The position numbers were made by a program, and so were the translations under genes. A model generated the notes under the pieces. That model searched no databases and was not told the DNA's origin. It was given only the letters and a program-made list of their open reading frames with translations. A DNA stretch of 64,000 nucleotides from Methylotenera sp. G11 (GTDB lineage: Bacteria > Pseudomonadota > Gammaproteobacteria > Burkholderiales > Methylophilaceae), in contig NZ_JUHH01000001.1 in the NCBI RefSeq assembly GCF_000799735.1, forward strand, positions 310,001 to 374,000, in the 5' to 3' direction. The stretch's first letter is position 1. Every line of letters starts with the position of its first letter. Shown here in pieces: positions 27,730 to 36,020 of the stretch.

Positions 27730-28161
27730 TTATTTGTATATTTTATCTGCACGGACCACAAAGCCGTCAACAAAAGTGTTGGCAATATGGTTGAAGACAG
27801 GCGCGATAATTTTTTCCAGAAACTGATTCGAAAATTCGTAGTTTAGCGAAAATTCGATTTTGCACGCTTCGTCGTTAAGAGCGATGAACTGCCAGTTGCC
27901 ATCCAGATGCTTGAAAGGGCCATCTTTAAGCTGGATCGTCATGGCGCTTGGAAAGGTTTTTGTGTTCTCGGTGGTGAACTTCTGATGCAGGCCGTGATAG
28001 GCGATATGCAGGGTTGCTGTCGTTGAATGGTCATTTTGCTCGATTAAATCGACGCCGCCGCACCAAGGCAGGAACTCCGGATATTTAAGTACATCGTCTA
28101 CCAATAGAAACATCTCACCAGCTGAATGGTTGATAATGATGGTTTTTTTAACTTGCGCCAT
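27730..28161 (-). CDS. ratA: RatA-type SRPBCC/START domain protein
   Basis: A 143-residue START-like helix-grip fold: AGEMFLLVDDVLKYPEFLPWC, then the amphipathic beta sheet and the C-terminal helix NHIANTFVDGFVVRADKIY. In E. coli RatA blocks 50S/30S association; close relatives are coenzyme-Q-binding Coq10 proteins, so either a ribosome or a quinone role is possible. Divergently transcribed from smpB across 150 bases and followed by rnfH. This neighbourhood is conserved. Confidence 0.92.
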   Translation of the reverse strand: MAQVKKTIIINHSAGEMFLLVDDVLKYPEFLPWCGGVDLIEQNDHSTTATLHIAYHGLHQKFTTENTKTFPSAMTIQLKDGPFKHLDGNWQFIALNDEACKIEFSLNYEFSNQFLEKIIAPVFNHIANTFVDGFVVRADKIYK

Positions 28162-28311
28162 GCTTTTCCCTGAAACGACTCAATAAACCAAACCTGCGAG
28201 TATGCGGTCATGCAGGTTTTGTAGTTCAAAACTTTTAACCTTAAAACGAACAAGTTAAGAAGTAGAGTAAAATGCTGATTTTAAGCTATTCGCCAAGAAA
28301 TATTCAGTTTT

Positions 28312-28761
28312 ATGAGCATCGCACAAAATAAAAAAGCATTCTTTGATTACTTTATTGAAGAAAAATATGAAGCCGGTATCGTTCTTGAGGGCTGGGAGGT
28401 CAAGGCTATTCGAGAAAACCGGGTCAATATAAAAGAGGCTTACGTGATTATCCAGCGTGGGGAGATTTACCTGATCGGCTGCCATGTCACGCCTTTAGGT
28501 GCGGCCTCAACCCATATACGCCCCGACGCCATCAGAACGCGTAAACTTTTATTGCACAACGAGGAAATCGCAAAGCTGATCGGCAAGGTCGAACGTGCCG
28601 GTTACACGCTGGTGCCTTTGGATATGCACTTTTCCAAAGGTCGCGTTAAAGTCCAGATCGGTCTTGCCAAAGGCAAGAAACAGCATGACAAGCGCGATAC
28701 CGAGAAAGCACGTGATTGGGAACGCGAAAAAGGCCGGATCATGCGCGCGCATAACAAATAA
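28312..28761 (+). CDS. smpB: SsrA-binding protein SmpB
   Basis: Binds tmRNA and brings it to stalled ribosomes. OB-fold core ([21 protein letters not shown], then [39 protein letters not shown]) and the C-terminal helix that reads the empty mRNA channel ([20 protein letters not shown]). 149 residues is usual. The tmRNA gene follows 111 bases downstream, so binding partner genes are adjacent. Confidence 0.98.
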   Translation: MSIAQNKKAFFDYFIEEKYEAGIVLEGWEVKAIRENRVNIKEAYVIIQRGEIYLIGCHVTPLGAASTHIRPDAIRTRKLLLHNEEIAKLIGKVERAGYTLVPLDMHFSKGRVKVQIGLAKGKKQHDKRDTEKARDWEREKGRIMRAHNK

Positions 28762-28786
28762 GCTAGCTGCGAGTTCTCTGAACGCG

Positions 28787-28792
28787 TATAAT
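28787..28792 (+). promoter_or_regulatory. Candidate -10 box of ssrA
   Basis: A perfect TATAAT between smpB and tmRNA. Transcription from here would give a precursor with a leader of about 75 bases, removed by RNase P. The -35 region is not clear. Confidence 0.45.
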
Positions 28793-28872
28793 TGAAACAC
28801 GCGCTGAACTTTATGTAAAAGTAAGGTGTCACACGCGTACTGTTGAAAAAACACCTGTTTACAAAACACAAA

Positions 28873-29236
28873 GGGGCTGACCAGGTTTCGACGTGGGTTG
28901 CAAAGCAGTGCAGGGCATACCGAGGCCTAGTCACCTCGTAAATAAACTAGAAAAAAGTATAGTCGCAAACGACGAAACTTACGCTTTAGCCGCTTAATCC
29001 CGGCTGAACGCTGCACCGAAGGGTCTCTCGGTCGGGCCAGGCAACTGGCAGCAGCGTCATAAAGAGAGACTCGTGTTGTATTGGGTTACTTAATACATCA
29101 CTAAATCCAAGGTGACTCGCTTCACATTTGCTTGCTCGTTGGTGGGTGTGTGGTTAAATTAAACAACACAGCTAAGTATGTAGAACTGTCTGTGGAGGGC
29201 TTGCGGACGCGGGTTCGATTCCCGCCTGCTCCACCA
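28873..29236 (+). ncRNA. ssrA: Transfer-messenger RNA (tmRNA)
   Basis: The tRNA-like ends are present: GGGGCTGACCAGGTTTCGAC at the start, pairing with CTGCTCC before a genomically encoded ACCA end, and the T arm GGGTTCGATTCCCGC. The tag reading frame starts at the resume codon GCA at 28965 and codes ANDETYALAA then TAA at 28995, a typical proteobacterial degradation tag ending ALAA, recognised by ClpXP. About 364 nt. Its partner smpB lies just upstream. The 3' end is a frequent attachment site for tyrosine integrases, and an integrase remnant lies directly behind it. Confidence 0.97.
28965..28997 (+). other. tmRNA tag reading frame
   Basis: Internal reading frame of the tmRNA, GCA to TAA, coding ANDETYALAA. 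It is added to the C-terminus of stalled peptides. Preceded by the AGTAT-AGTC segment that sets the resume codon. Confidence 0.93.
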
Positions 29237-29270
29237 TTTTTAAGTATCACCATGTTTTAAAAAGTATCAA

Positions 29271-29304
29271 AAGCCTAGTAAATTCAACCTTCTAGGCTTT
29301 TTTT
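29271..29304 (+). terminator. Rho-independent terminator of ssrA
   Basis: AAGCCTAG and CTAGGCTT form an 8-bp stem with an 18-base loop, followed by T7. It lies 34 bases after the tmRNA 3' end. Confidence 0.85.
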
Positions 29305-29345
29305 ACGTCTATTGACTTCCCTTGATGTTGCCTGACATACCCAAG

Positions 29346-29549
29346 ATGACGCTGTCAGGCGTTACCCTAAAGGTTAAAATATATAAAGAGGAAGCAGGTA
29401 AGGGTATCCCTGTAGTATCCATGACGATCCATGGCTTGTATGTTGCAAGTTACGGCGAATGGGGAGGCTAGTGGCGTTTCAAATACCGTGATGCTGGTAA
29501 AGAAAAGCTTTTATTAGTGGGCGTGTATCCGGATGTGGCTCCAACTTAA
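29346..29549 (+). pseudogene. Remnant of a tyrosine integrase (P4/DUF4102 type)
   Basis: One frame reads, across an internal TAG at 29469, a fragment with GLYVASYGEWGG then WRFKYRDAGKEKLLLVGVYPDV, which is the N-terminal DUF4102 arm-binding region of P4-type phage/island integrases. A second stop (TAA at 29547) follows and the catalytic domain is absent. The position directly behind the tmRNA gene is a classic integration site. So this is a decayed integrase from an element now lost. Read by eye; a profile search would settle it. Confidence 0.75.
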
Positions 29550-29637
29550 GCAATGGGGCGGTGAGATAGTGCTGGAAAATTGCTTGTACAAATTGTAGAA
29601 TTTCAAGCAAATAAATAACAAAATGAAAGGCACCAAC

Positions 29638-30363
29638 ATGATTTCTAAGAAATGCAACCTCACACTACTTCTATTACTTTCCACAAGTTTCTCTCTCAAT
29701 GCCGCTGAAAACTGGGCAGGGGCAAATGTGGGGTTGAGTATCTCGTCATATGATTATGAAAATAAGGGACATGGTGCTTCGTTCGACGATACATCCCCGT
29801 CGGCATTAAGTGTATGGGCGGCTACCAATGATAAAAAGTCAGACAATGGAGTTGGTGTCGGTATTAAAGGCGGATATAACTGGCAAACTGATAATTTTGT
29901 CTATGGGGTTTTGGCAGACTTAACTTACATTGACGCTAAAATTAAAAGTGAAACGCCTGGTGGAATCCATGATGGTTTTTACAGCTACAAAAGAGTGGAT
30001 GAGCTGAATTGGCTGGCCACTGTTCGCGGCAAGGCAGGTATTGATTTAAACGGCTTTCTACCCTATGTAACAGCCGGTCTCGCAGTGGCTGATGTTGAAA
30101 ACAAGCATCAAACCATTACATGTTGCCCTACTCTGTATGAGAGCAGTGATAACGATACTAAGGTGGGTTATGTCATTGGCTTTGGTGTAGAAAAGAAGAT
30201 TAATGAGAATTGGGGTGTCAACTTTGATTATTCATATATTGATCTTGGAAAAGACCGCGGTAATGCGCATGGTGTAGTTGGCAGTGCTACTGCTAATCCA
30301 AGCAGGGTTAAATTGGAAAATGAATTAACTCTGATAAATTTAGGGCTGAATTACTATTTCTAA
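29638..30363 (+). CDS. Outer membrane beta-barrel protein (Omp25/opacity-like)
   Basis: A 241-residue exported protein with a signal peptide (about 1-22, KKCNLTLLLLLSTSFSLNA) and an 8-strand barrel: NWAGANVGLSISSY, GVGIKGGYNWQTDNFVYGVLADL, LATVRGKAGIDLNGFLPYVT, NWGVNFDYSYIDLG, and a last strand TLINLGLNYYF ending in Phe, the barrel-assembly signal. It resembles small surface porin-like proteins of the Omp25 group. The in-frame ATG at 29623 is really part of the ribosome site (GAAAGG), so 29638 is chosen. More AT-rich than its neighbours and next to the integrase scar, suggesting acquisition. Followed by its own terminator. Confidence 0.82.
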   Translation: MISKKCNLTLLLLLSTSFSLNAAENWAGANVGLSISSYDYENKGHGASFDDTSPSALSVWAATNDKKSDNGVGVGIKGGYNWQTDNFVYGVLADLTYIDAKIKSETPGGIHDGFYSYKRVDELNWLATVRGKAGIDLNGFLPYVTAGLAVADVENKHQTITCCPTLYESSDNDTKVGYVIGFGVEKKINENWGVNFDYSYIDLGKDRGNAHGVVGSATANPSRVKLENELTLINLGLNYYF

Positions 30364-30381
30364 ACGTTTAGTATTTTTTTA

Positions 30382-30410
30382 AGAGCCACTCAAATTGAGT
30401 GGCTTTTTTA
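30382..30410 (+). terminator. Terminator after the barrel gene
   Basis: AGCCACTCAAATTGAGTGGC folds as an 8-9-bp stem followed by T6, 20 bases after the stop codon. Confidence 0.85.
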
Positions 30411-30437
30411 CTGCTAAACAACGGTTCGTACGTTTGT

Positions 30438-31325
30438 TCAGCCATGTGTTTTTGCAGGCGACTTTATAATGACCGAGCACGTCATGCCTGCCACCAGTAT
30501 TAAGTCCTTTGGTATTTCATCCAGGGCAATGTGTACCGGTACGCGCTGTGCCAGCCTTACCCAGTTGAAGCTGGGGTTAACATTGGCCAGCAGGCGTACA
30601 TCAGTAGGGTTATCGCGGTCGGTAATGCCGCGCGCGATACTTTCCACATGGCCTTGCAGGATGCGGTCGGAGCCGAGCAGGCGTATTTCTGCCGGGTCGC
30701 CGACTTTCATCAATGCCAGTTTATGCTCTTCAAAATAACCGTAAACCCAGAACGAGTGCTGGTCGATGACGGCCAATTTGGAGGTTCCGACCTGGGCAAA
30801 GTCGCCAGGGCGAACCAGCAGGTTCGAAACCCAGCCATCTACAGGTGAGCGCACAGTGGTGCGCTGCAGATTTAATTTAGCCTGGTCAAGTTCTGCCAAT
30901 GCTGCCTGGTATTCCGCTTTGGCACTGACTGCGGTCAGGTCAGTATCTTCGCGGTTCTCACGGGAAATCACCTGGTCATCAAGAGCAGCGCGACGCCTTG
31001 CCTGTCCGCGCTTCATTTCCAGCAGGGCTTTTCGCTGTTCTACCAGCGACTGCGCCTGTGCCTGCGCATGCTTATAGTGTTCTGCGTCAATCTGGAATAA
31101 CACGTCTCCGCGATGCACGTACTGGTTATCCCTTACTGCCACTTCGGTTACCAGTCCTGCGACATCGGGCGCGATGTTGACTACATCCGCGCGCACGCGC
31201 CCATCCCGTGTCCAGGGTGAATCCATATAACGTACCCAGAGCGTATGGCCAAGGATAATGGCGGTAATCAATAGCGCAAAGGTAATTGATAATCGCAGCA
31301 GTTTTTTAGTCAGGGTTTTCATCAA
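30438..31325 (-). CDS. Membrane fusion protein of an AaeAB-type efflux pump
   Basis: HlyD/EmrA-family periplasmic adaptor, 295 residues. One N-terminal membrane anchor (about 9-30, LLRLSITFALLITAIILGHTL), then barrel-sandwich lipoyl halves (GLVTEVAVRDNQYVHRGDVLFQID ... TVRSPVDGWVSNLLVRPGDFAQ), a short helical hairpin (QAQSLVEQRKALLEMKRGQ) and a beta-barrel. It joins the inner-membrane FUSC protein to the outer-membrane channel. Last gene of the marR-led operon; 21 bases after the DUF1656 gene. AaeA pumps export aromatic carboxylic acids; the substrate here is not shown. Confidence 0.9.
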   Translation of the reverse strand: MMKTLTKKLLRLSITFALLITAIILGHTLWVRYMDSPWTRDGRVRADVVNIAPDVAGLVTEVAVRDNQYVHRGDVLFQIDAEHYKHAQAQAQSLVEQRKALLEMKRGQARRRAALDDQVISRENREDTDLTAVSAKAEYQAALAELDQAKLNLQRTTVRSPVDGWVSNLLVRPGDFAQVGTSKLAVIDQHSFWVYGYFEEHKLALMKVGDPAEIRLLGSDRILQGHVESIARGITDRDNPTDVRLLANVNPSFNWVRLAQRVPVHIALDEIPKDLILVAGMTCSVIIKSPAKTHG

Positions 31326-31346
31326 ATATTCCTTAAAGTGTTCCTT

Positions 31347-31544
31347 TTAATAAATCCACAGGCCGCACACCGCAAACAGGCAGGCAAATAAGCTGACCCT
31401 GAATAGCGCCGGATACCAGATATGGCGATAGATGTCGTAACGGGTAAACGCCCAGTCCAGCAGCAGTGACCCTAGCCCCGCCGCAATAAATGCAAACAGC
31501 AGGGTAGGTACCAGAGCGTCAAAGAGTGCAATTTCGCGTGGCAT
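31347..31544 (-). CDS. DUF1656/AaeX small membrane protein
   Basis: A 65-residue protein with two membrane helices (about 11-30, LVPTLLFAFIAAGLGSLLLD, and 45-64, LFRVSLFACLFAVCGLWIY). This DUF1656/AaeX pattern is found next to FUSC transporters and HlyD adaptors in aromatic-acid and fusaric-acid pumps. It starts two bases after the FUSC stop, so it is co-translated. Its exact part in the pump is unknown. Confidence 0.9.
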   Translation of the reverse strand: MPREIALFDALVPTLLFAFIAAGLGSLLLDWAFTRYDIYRHIWYPALFRVSLFACLFAVCGLWIY

Positions 31545-31546
31545 CG

Positions 31547-33730
31547 TTAGCGGTTCTCCAATCTTTTAATGGCATTTACCGACAGCACTGATTCTTCGTC
31601 CAGCAATGCGCTGTGTATAAAGTGCAGCATGGTCATCAGTTTGTGCCTGGTTGATTGCATCAATACCAGTCTCATGGCATCGGTAGATAGATGCTGCATT
31701 GCCAGATCGATGCTGCTGATTGCGTCTTGGCGGTGTGCCGGGGTCGGGTCATCGTATAGGTTTGCAATCGCATCCAGGCATTTGAGCATAGGCGGCGGTA
31801 CGATTGAATCATGTACTTCCTGGAGATATTCCCGCAATGCAATGACCGCATGCCCGATTTCCAGAGTAGACAGCAGCCAGTCGACAATCAATTGATCCTG
31901 TTCTTCTGCAATGCGCTGGGCGCTGCCGGCGCGCTGTACCAGGTCGCGAGCTGCGCTTTCCAGGCGGGCACGCCTGAATGGCAGGGCATCTCTGCAGGCA
32001 GACACCACAAGCCGGCGCAGGGATTGTGCGGTTCGTAGTTTTGACCAGCGACTGTTGCTGAGGTCGATCAGGCTGAATAGCACACCAGATAAAAGTACAG
32101 CGAGCAAGTCAGCAATCGCGTCGTTCATGAATGTAACCGGATTGGCACTGTAGGTGCTGTTGAACCCGATGTGCATCAGGTAGACCATAAACATGCCCGA
32201 TCCGACGACGGCGGTTGAGGGGCGGGTTGTTAGCCAGGCCGCCAGCATAATGCCAGGGGAAACCGCGATTGCCAGCAGCAGGAAACCCTGTGCCTGCGTT
32301 AACCAGTGGAAGTTGCAGAAATAGGCGAGGATAGTGCCCAGCACTGCGCCGATAAAGAATTGCTTGACGGTATGGCCAGGGGATGGAGAGGTTGCGAATA
32401 AAGTGCTGGTGATTACGCCGAGTGTAATGGCCTCGATGCCGGAGCGCCAATCGGTCAGTATCCATACGGCAGACAGTATGGCTAATGCCAGTGCGCCCCT
32501 TAATCCGGCAAGCGCTACGGCCAGTGTGTCAAAATGCATTTCCTGCTGCGGAGCCTGTTGGTTCAGGCTGGTTGTGGGTTTCCGGTCTTTTGGCGCAGCG
32601 AAAGCGCTGTAGGTTTTTGCATATGTGTACAGTTCGTCACTGAGCCGTTCCAGTAGTTCGATCCCTGTATCAAGCTCGATTCTATCCCGGTCGCTGAGTG
32701 TATGCGCGAGCTCACTGCGGGCGTCTGCGGCTATTTGTGCAAACCGTTTCCTGTAGCCGGATAGCTGCCTGCTGATCTGCAATGCTTCCTGTTCGTTATG
32801 CGCGCTGCGTCCATCCAGGGACACGCTATCAGCGAGCTTCCGGTAAATGCCAAGCAACGCTGCTCCGATGTCGGGGCGACCATGTCGGGATTGGCGTTTT
32901 AACAGTTGCTCGAACGCGTGAAAGCTGGTTGATACCTGCATGAACTCATTGTTCATCTGGCTCAGGTGCAGCCGGTTTTGCCTGGAGGCGTCATTTTCCA
33001 TGACGGCAGACGCGCGGAATGTCTCTAACCTGAAAATATCACCGATAAAGCGCAGTAACGCCGGTTCTGACACTGCTTCCGGTGTCCGCACTGTTGCCGG
33101 GTTAACGGCAGCCGTTCGCAGCAGGTCGGAAAAATCACTGAAACGGCGCCGTACAGAAGTCAGCATCATATTCCACATGCGCTGCGGAAAGATAAGGTCG
33201 CTGACTAATGTTGCGCTGAATAAGCCAATCAGTATTTCTGATATTCGGGTGATGCCTATGTTAAATGTTTGCCCGGGAGCGAGTGTCGCAGGCAGGCCAA
33301 CGATGCAGAGTGTATAGCCGGCAAGTACGAATGCGTAAGACTGGTGATTGCGGTAGATCATGGAACCTGCCGTACATAAACCGATCCACAAAGCCATGTA
33401 AAGCAGGAACGGGATTCTCTCCTGGGCAAATAACGCAACCAGTATGAACGATACGATAACGCCTACCAGCGTACCTATCAGGCGGTAATAGCTTTTGGCG
33501 AATACCATGCCGGAGCGGGATTGCATCACGATCGCAACGGTGAGCATGGCTGTGCGCGGCTGGTCCAGCTCAAACCGTAGCGACAGCCACATTGCCAGCA
33601 GGCAGGCAAGCAGCACTTTCAGCATGTAGCCAATCACGGGGGCGTCTTCGCTCAGCCACTCCCGCCATGCTGAACGCAGTGGCGGCAACGCAACCCTGCA
33701 TAACGACCTGAAATGATGGTACGCAGTCAT
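31547..33730 (-). CDS. FUSC/AaeB-family inner-membrane efflux protein
   Basis: 727 residues in two membrane halves, each of about five to six helices (about 30-190 and 410-560) separated by a long cytoplasmic helical region, and a C-terminal cytoplasmic part. This is the FUSC/aromatic acid exporter organisation. Segments such as MLKVLLACLLAMWLSLRFEL and AMLTVAIVMQSRSGMVFAKS are typical of the first half; the family is thought to be driven by the proton gradient. Overlaps the outer-membrane factor gene by four bases (ATGA). Acts with the adaptor and channel encoded on each side. Substrate unknown. Confidence 0.92.
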   Translation of the reverse strand: MTAYHHFRSLCRVALPPLRSAWREWLSEDAPVIGYMLKVLLACLLAMWLSLRFELDQPRTAMLTVAIVMQSRSGMVFAKSYYRLIGTLVGVIVSFILVALFAQERIPFLLYMALWIGLCTAGSMIYRNHQSYAFVLAGYTLCIVGLPATLAPGQTFNIGITRISEILIGLFSATLVSDLIFPQRMWNMMLTSVRRRFSDFSDLLRTAAVNPATVRTPEAVSEPALLRFIGDIFRLETFRASAVMENDASRQNRLHLSQMNNEFMQVSTSFHAFEQLLKRQSRHGRPDIGAALLGIYRKLADSVSLDGRSAHNEQEALQISRQLSGYRKRFAQIAADARSELAHTLSDRDRIELDTGIELLERLSDELYTYAKTYSAFAAPKDRKPTTSLNQQAPQQEMHFDTLAVALAGLRGALALAILSAVWILTDWRSGIEAITLGVITSTLFATSPSPGHTVKQFFIGAVLGTILAYFCNFHWLTQAQGFLLLAIAVSPGIMLAAWLTTRPSTAVVGSGMFMVYLMHIGFNSTYSANPVTFMNDAIADLLAVLLSGVLFSLIDLSNSRWSKLRTAQSLRRLVVSACRDALPFRRARLESAARDLVQRAGSAQRIAEEQDQLIVDWLLSTLEIGHAVIALREYLQEVHDSIVPPPMLKCLDAIANLYDDPTPAHRQDAISSIDLAMQHLSTDAMRLVLMQSTRHKLMTMLHFIHSALLDEESVLSVNAIKRLENR

Positions 33731-35205
33731 GGCTGGGATAATGCCGGTTGCTCTGCAGCAGCTTGCATGGTGCCGCCGCCCAATGCGCGCATCAGGCCTG
33801 CATAAGTGTCTAGCCTGCTTGCCTGCAGGTGAGCGATGATTTCTTTCTGCCGCAAGATGGTTTCGTGGGTAGCCAGCACATGCAGATAGTTGCTTAATCC
33901 CGCTTTGTATTGGGATTGTGCCAATTCATGTGCTTTCAGTGCCGTGGCCTGCGCCTTTTCAGTTTCTGCGCGTTGCCTGGCATTGGATTGCAGCACCGCC
34001 AGCTGATCCGAAACATCCTGCAGCGCCTTGATGAGTATTTCATTGTAATTCTCTACGGCTATGTCATAGCTGGCAGTTTTTGCCGACAGGTTGCCGCGGC
34101 GGCGTCCGCCATCAAAGATCGGCAGGCTGATGGCAGGGCCAGCGCCCGCAATCGCTGCCGCATTGCTGATGAGTTGCCCAAAGCCCAGTGCCTGAAAACC
34201 GATAAAAGCAATCAGGTTGATATTCGGGTAAAAAGCCGCTTTTGCCCCTTCGATATTCTGCCGGGAAGCTTCTACGCGCCAGCGGTAAGCGAGTACATCA
34301 GGCCTGCGGCCTACCAGGTTTGCCGGTAATTTGTCAGGTAAGCCAGCCTCAGCATTCAATGCGAGCGCCGGGCGCATGATGGTTTCACCTGCGCCGGGGC
34401 CTTGCCCGGAGAGTGCTGCGAGCTGGTTGCGCAGCAGCTTGATCCTGGAATCGATGGCTTCAATCTTTGCATGAACCAGCGGCAGTGGCGTTTCCGCTTC
34501 CAGCAGCTGCATTTTTGTACTTAACCCGGCTTTATAGCTGCGCTTGGTGATGGAAATGAGTTCCTCCAGTTCATGCAACTGTTCTTCTGCAATGTCCCGC
34601 AGCGTGAACTCCATTGCCAGCTGCACATAGGTGCGTACGATCGCTGTTTCCAGCCCCAGTTTGACCTGCTGCGCTTCTGCTGCTGTTGCGCGGCTTTCGC
34701 CTATCGCTGCGCGCCATATGCTTTCCTGGCGCCCCCATAAATCCAGGTCGTATGCCAGCGATAAGGTCGCTTTGTTATTCCAGTCGAACTGGCCACCCCA
34801 GGGCGGCGGTATGAATTGCAGCTCGGTAAATCGTTCGCGTACCATGGATGCGTCGGCGCTCAGGTTAGGCTTTGTTTCCGCCAGCATTGAGTCGGCAAAC
34901 GCGTTTGACAGTGTGATTCTGGCCTGCGCTGCGTGCAGGGCAGGGCTGTCTTGAATGGACTGCATGATGAGACGATCAAGCTGGGGATCGTTATAAGCAA
35001 GCCACCATTGTTCATCCGGCCACGCAATGGCCGGAGCCGAAGCGATTGTCTGGTCTGGTTTTAGCTGCGCTGGATCTAAGGTTTTTGCCTGTGGAAATAT
35101 GCCCGACATGCTGACACATCCGTTGAGCAGCAAAATGCAGCTGCATACTGCATATATTTTTAACAGTGATTTCCTGCTTTGGATTTGGTGTGTTTGGTCA
35201 GGCAT
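33727..35205 (-). CDS. Outer membrane factor lipoprotein, NodT family
   Basis: TolC/OprM-like outer-membrane channel of 492 residues with a lipoprotein signal: LLLNGC gives a lipobox cysteine at about residue 30, followed by VSMSG. Two OEP repeats follow (WWLAYNDPQLDRLIMQSIQD ... and QNIEGAKAAFYPNINLIAFI ...), with long alpha-helical coiled coils. NodT-type channels pair with HlyD adaptors. First structural gene after marR; the FUSC gene overlaps its stop codon. Confidence 0.93.
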   Translation of the reverse strand: MPDQTHQIQSRKSLLKIYAVCSCILLLNGCVSMSGIFPQAKTLDPAQLKPDQTIASAPAIAWPDEQWWLAYNDPQLDRLIMQSIQDSPALHAAQARITLSNAFADSMLAETKPNLSADASMVRERFTELQFIPPPWGGQFDWNNKATLSLAYDLDLWGRQESIWRAAIGESRATAAEAQQVKLGLETAIVRTYVQLAMEFTLRDIAEEQLHELEELISITKRSYKAGLSTKMQLLEAETPLPLVHAKIEAIDSRIKLLRNQLAALSGQGPGAGETIMRPALALNAEAGLPDKLPANLVGRRPDVLAYRWRVEASRQNIEGAKAAFYPNINLIAFIGFQALGFGQLISNAAAIAGAGPAISLPIFDGGRRRGNLSAKTASYDIAVENYNEILIKALQDVSDQLAVLQSNARQRAETEKAQATALKAHELAQSQYKAGLSNYLHVLATHETILRQKEIIAHLQASRLDTYAGLMRALGGGTMQAAAEQPALSQP

Positions 35206-35267
35206 AGGTCTTAAAATTCGGGTTTGTTGGTATGGAGCCTTGCTAAGTGGTTAAATTTTTTAAGCGC

Positions 35268-35771
35268 TTACTTTATCAACTCCGAATGTAACGACAGTAT
35301 CTGCAGGCTTTTAATCATGACAGCGCGTTGTTCCGCTGTGAGCGTGGACATCAATGCACTGACTTTGCTGTAATAATCTGGCATGACCTGGTCGAGTTTC
35401 TGCTGGCCGGCAGCAGTGAGGCGTATCAGGAATTTCCTGCGATCCTGATTGTCCAGTAACCTGGTTATCAAGCCTTCACGTTCCAGGCCATCGATAAACC
35501 CGGTCATGGTGGCCTTGGTTACGCCGGTTTTCTCGGCAAGGGCAGAAGGCGATGATGTGAGGTCAGGCTGTCTTAACAGCAGCACCAAAACCCACCACCT
35601 GCCTTGCAGCAGGGCGTGTTTTGCCAGCAGTTTGTCCAGCGCGTCTGAAATGTCGGACGCGGCGCGCAGCATGATTGCGAAATCCAGGATCGCCTGAATA
35701 TCAGCTTCAGGGTAACGTGCCAGAAACTGTTCAAGGCTTTTCGAGTTAGGTAATTCTTTTAACAGCAACAT
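35268..35771 (-). CDS. MarR-family transcriptional regulator
   Basis: 167 residues with a winged helix-turn-helix: LLRQPDLTSSPSALAEKTGV (helices) then KATMTGFIDGLEREGLITRLLDNQDRRKFLIRLT (recognition helix and wing with the conserved D-x-R-x-x-x-I/V-x-L-T). N- and C-terminal helices form the dimer. It is first in the efflux operon and probably represses it, releasing on an aromatic ligand. The start ATG is preceded at once by an inverted repeat and -10-like sequence, without a recognisable ribosome site, so the mRNA may be leaderless. Confidence 0.92.
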   Translation of the reverse strand: MLLLKELPNSKSLEQFLARYPEADIQAILDFAIMLRAASDISDALDKLLAKHALLQGRWWVLVLLLRQPDLTSSPSALAEKTGVTKATMTGFIDGLEREGLITRLLDNQDRRKFLIRLTAAGQQKLDQVMPDYYSKVSALMSTLTAEQRAVMIKSLQILSLHSELIK

Positions 35772-35811
35772 AGTACGGAGCAGTATAGTACGGAACCATA
35801 CTTAATTGCAA
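35771..35811 (-). promoter_or_regulatory. Candidate promoter and MarR operator of the efflux operon
   Basis: On the minus strand TTGCAA (35811-35806) and TATACT (35787-35782) are 18 bases apart. In the spacer lies a near-palindrome AGTATGGTTCCGTACT (35802-35787, 6 of 7 arm positions pair), and the 9-base unit TAGTACGGA (+ strand) recurs at 35771 and 35786. The predicted start of transcription is about 3-4 bases before the marR ATG. Together this is the layout expected of an autorepressed marR operon. Confidence 0.55.
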
Positions 35812-35843
35812 TAGCTTGTTTTACATTTGGCAAAGCATCCGAA

Positions 35844-35999
35844 ATGTTAAGCTGGGCTATCAGAAAGATATATTTGCAGAAGGCCGTATTTGCGGCAGGC
35901 CATGTTTGCTGTTACATTCACCTGGCCACGCCATTTAAAACTCCGGTAACCGAAGGCATGAAAAGCTATGGGCGGGTCATTTCCCGTATTGAAGATTAA
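35844..35999 (+). CDS. Possible small ORF of 51 residues upstream of ynfA
   Basis: An open frame from ATG 35844 to TAA 35997, ending IHLATPFKTPVTEGMKSYGR and then VISRIED. No ribosome site is clear and I recognise no family. It may be a chance frame, a real small protein, or the tail of a lost gene. Reported because it is the only notable coding-like frame in the gap between the efflux promoter and ynfA. Confidence 0.2.
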   Translation: MLSWAIRKIYLQKAVFAAGHVCCYIHLATPFKTPVTEGMKSYGRVISRIED

Positions 36000-36020
36000 T
36001 TAACGGATTTGGGGATTCAC

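Noticed and set aside
29221-29236. A separate tRNA gene ending CCACCA
   Set aside because: The T arm and CCA belong to the tRNA-like domain of tmRNA; there is no anticodon arm.
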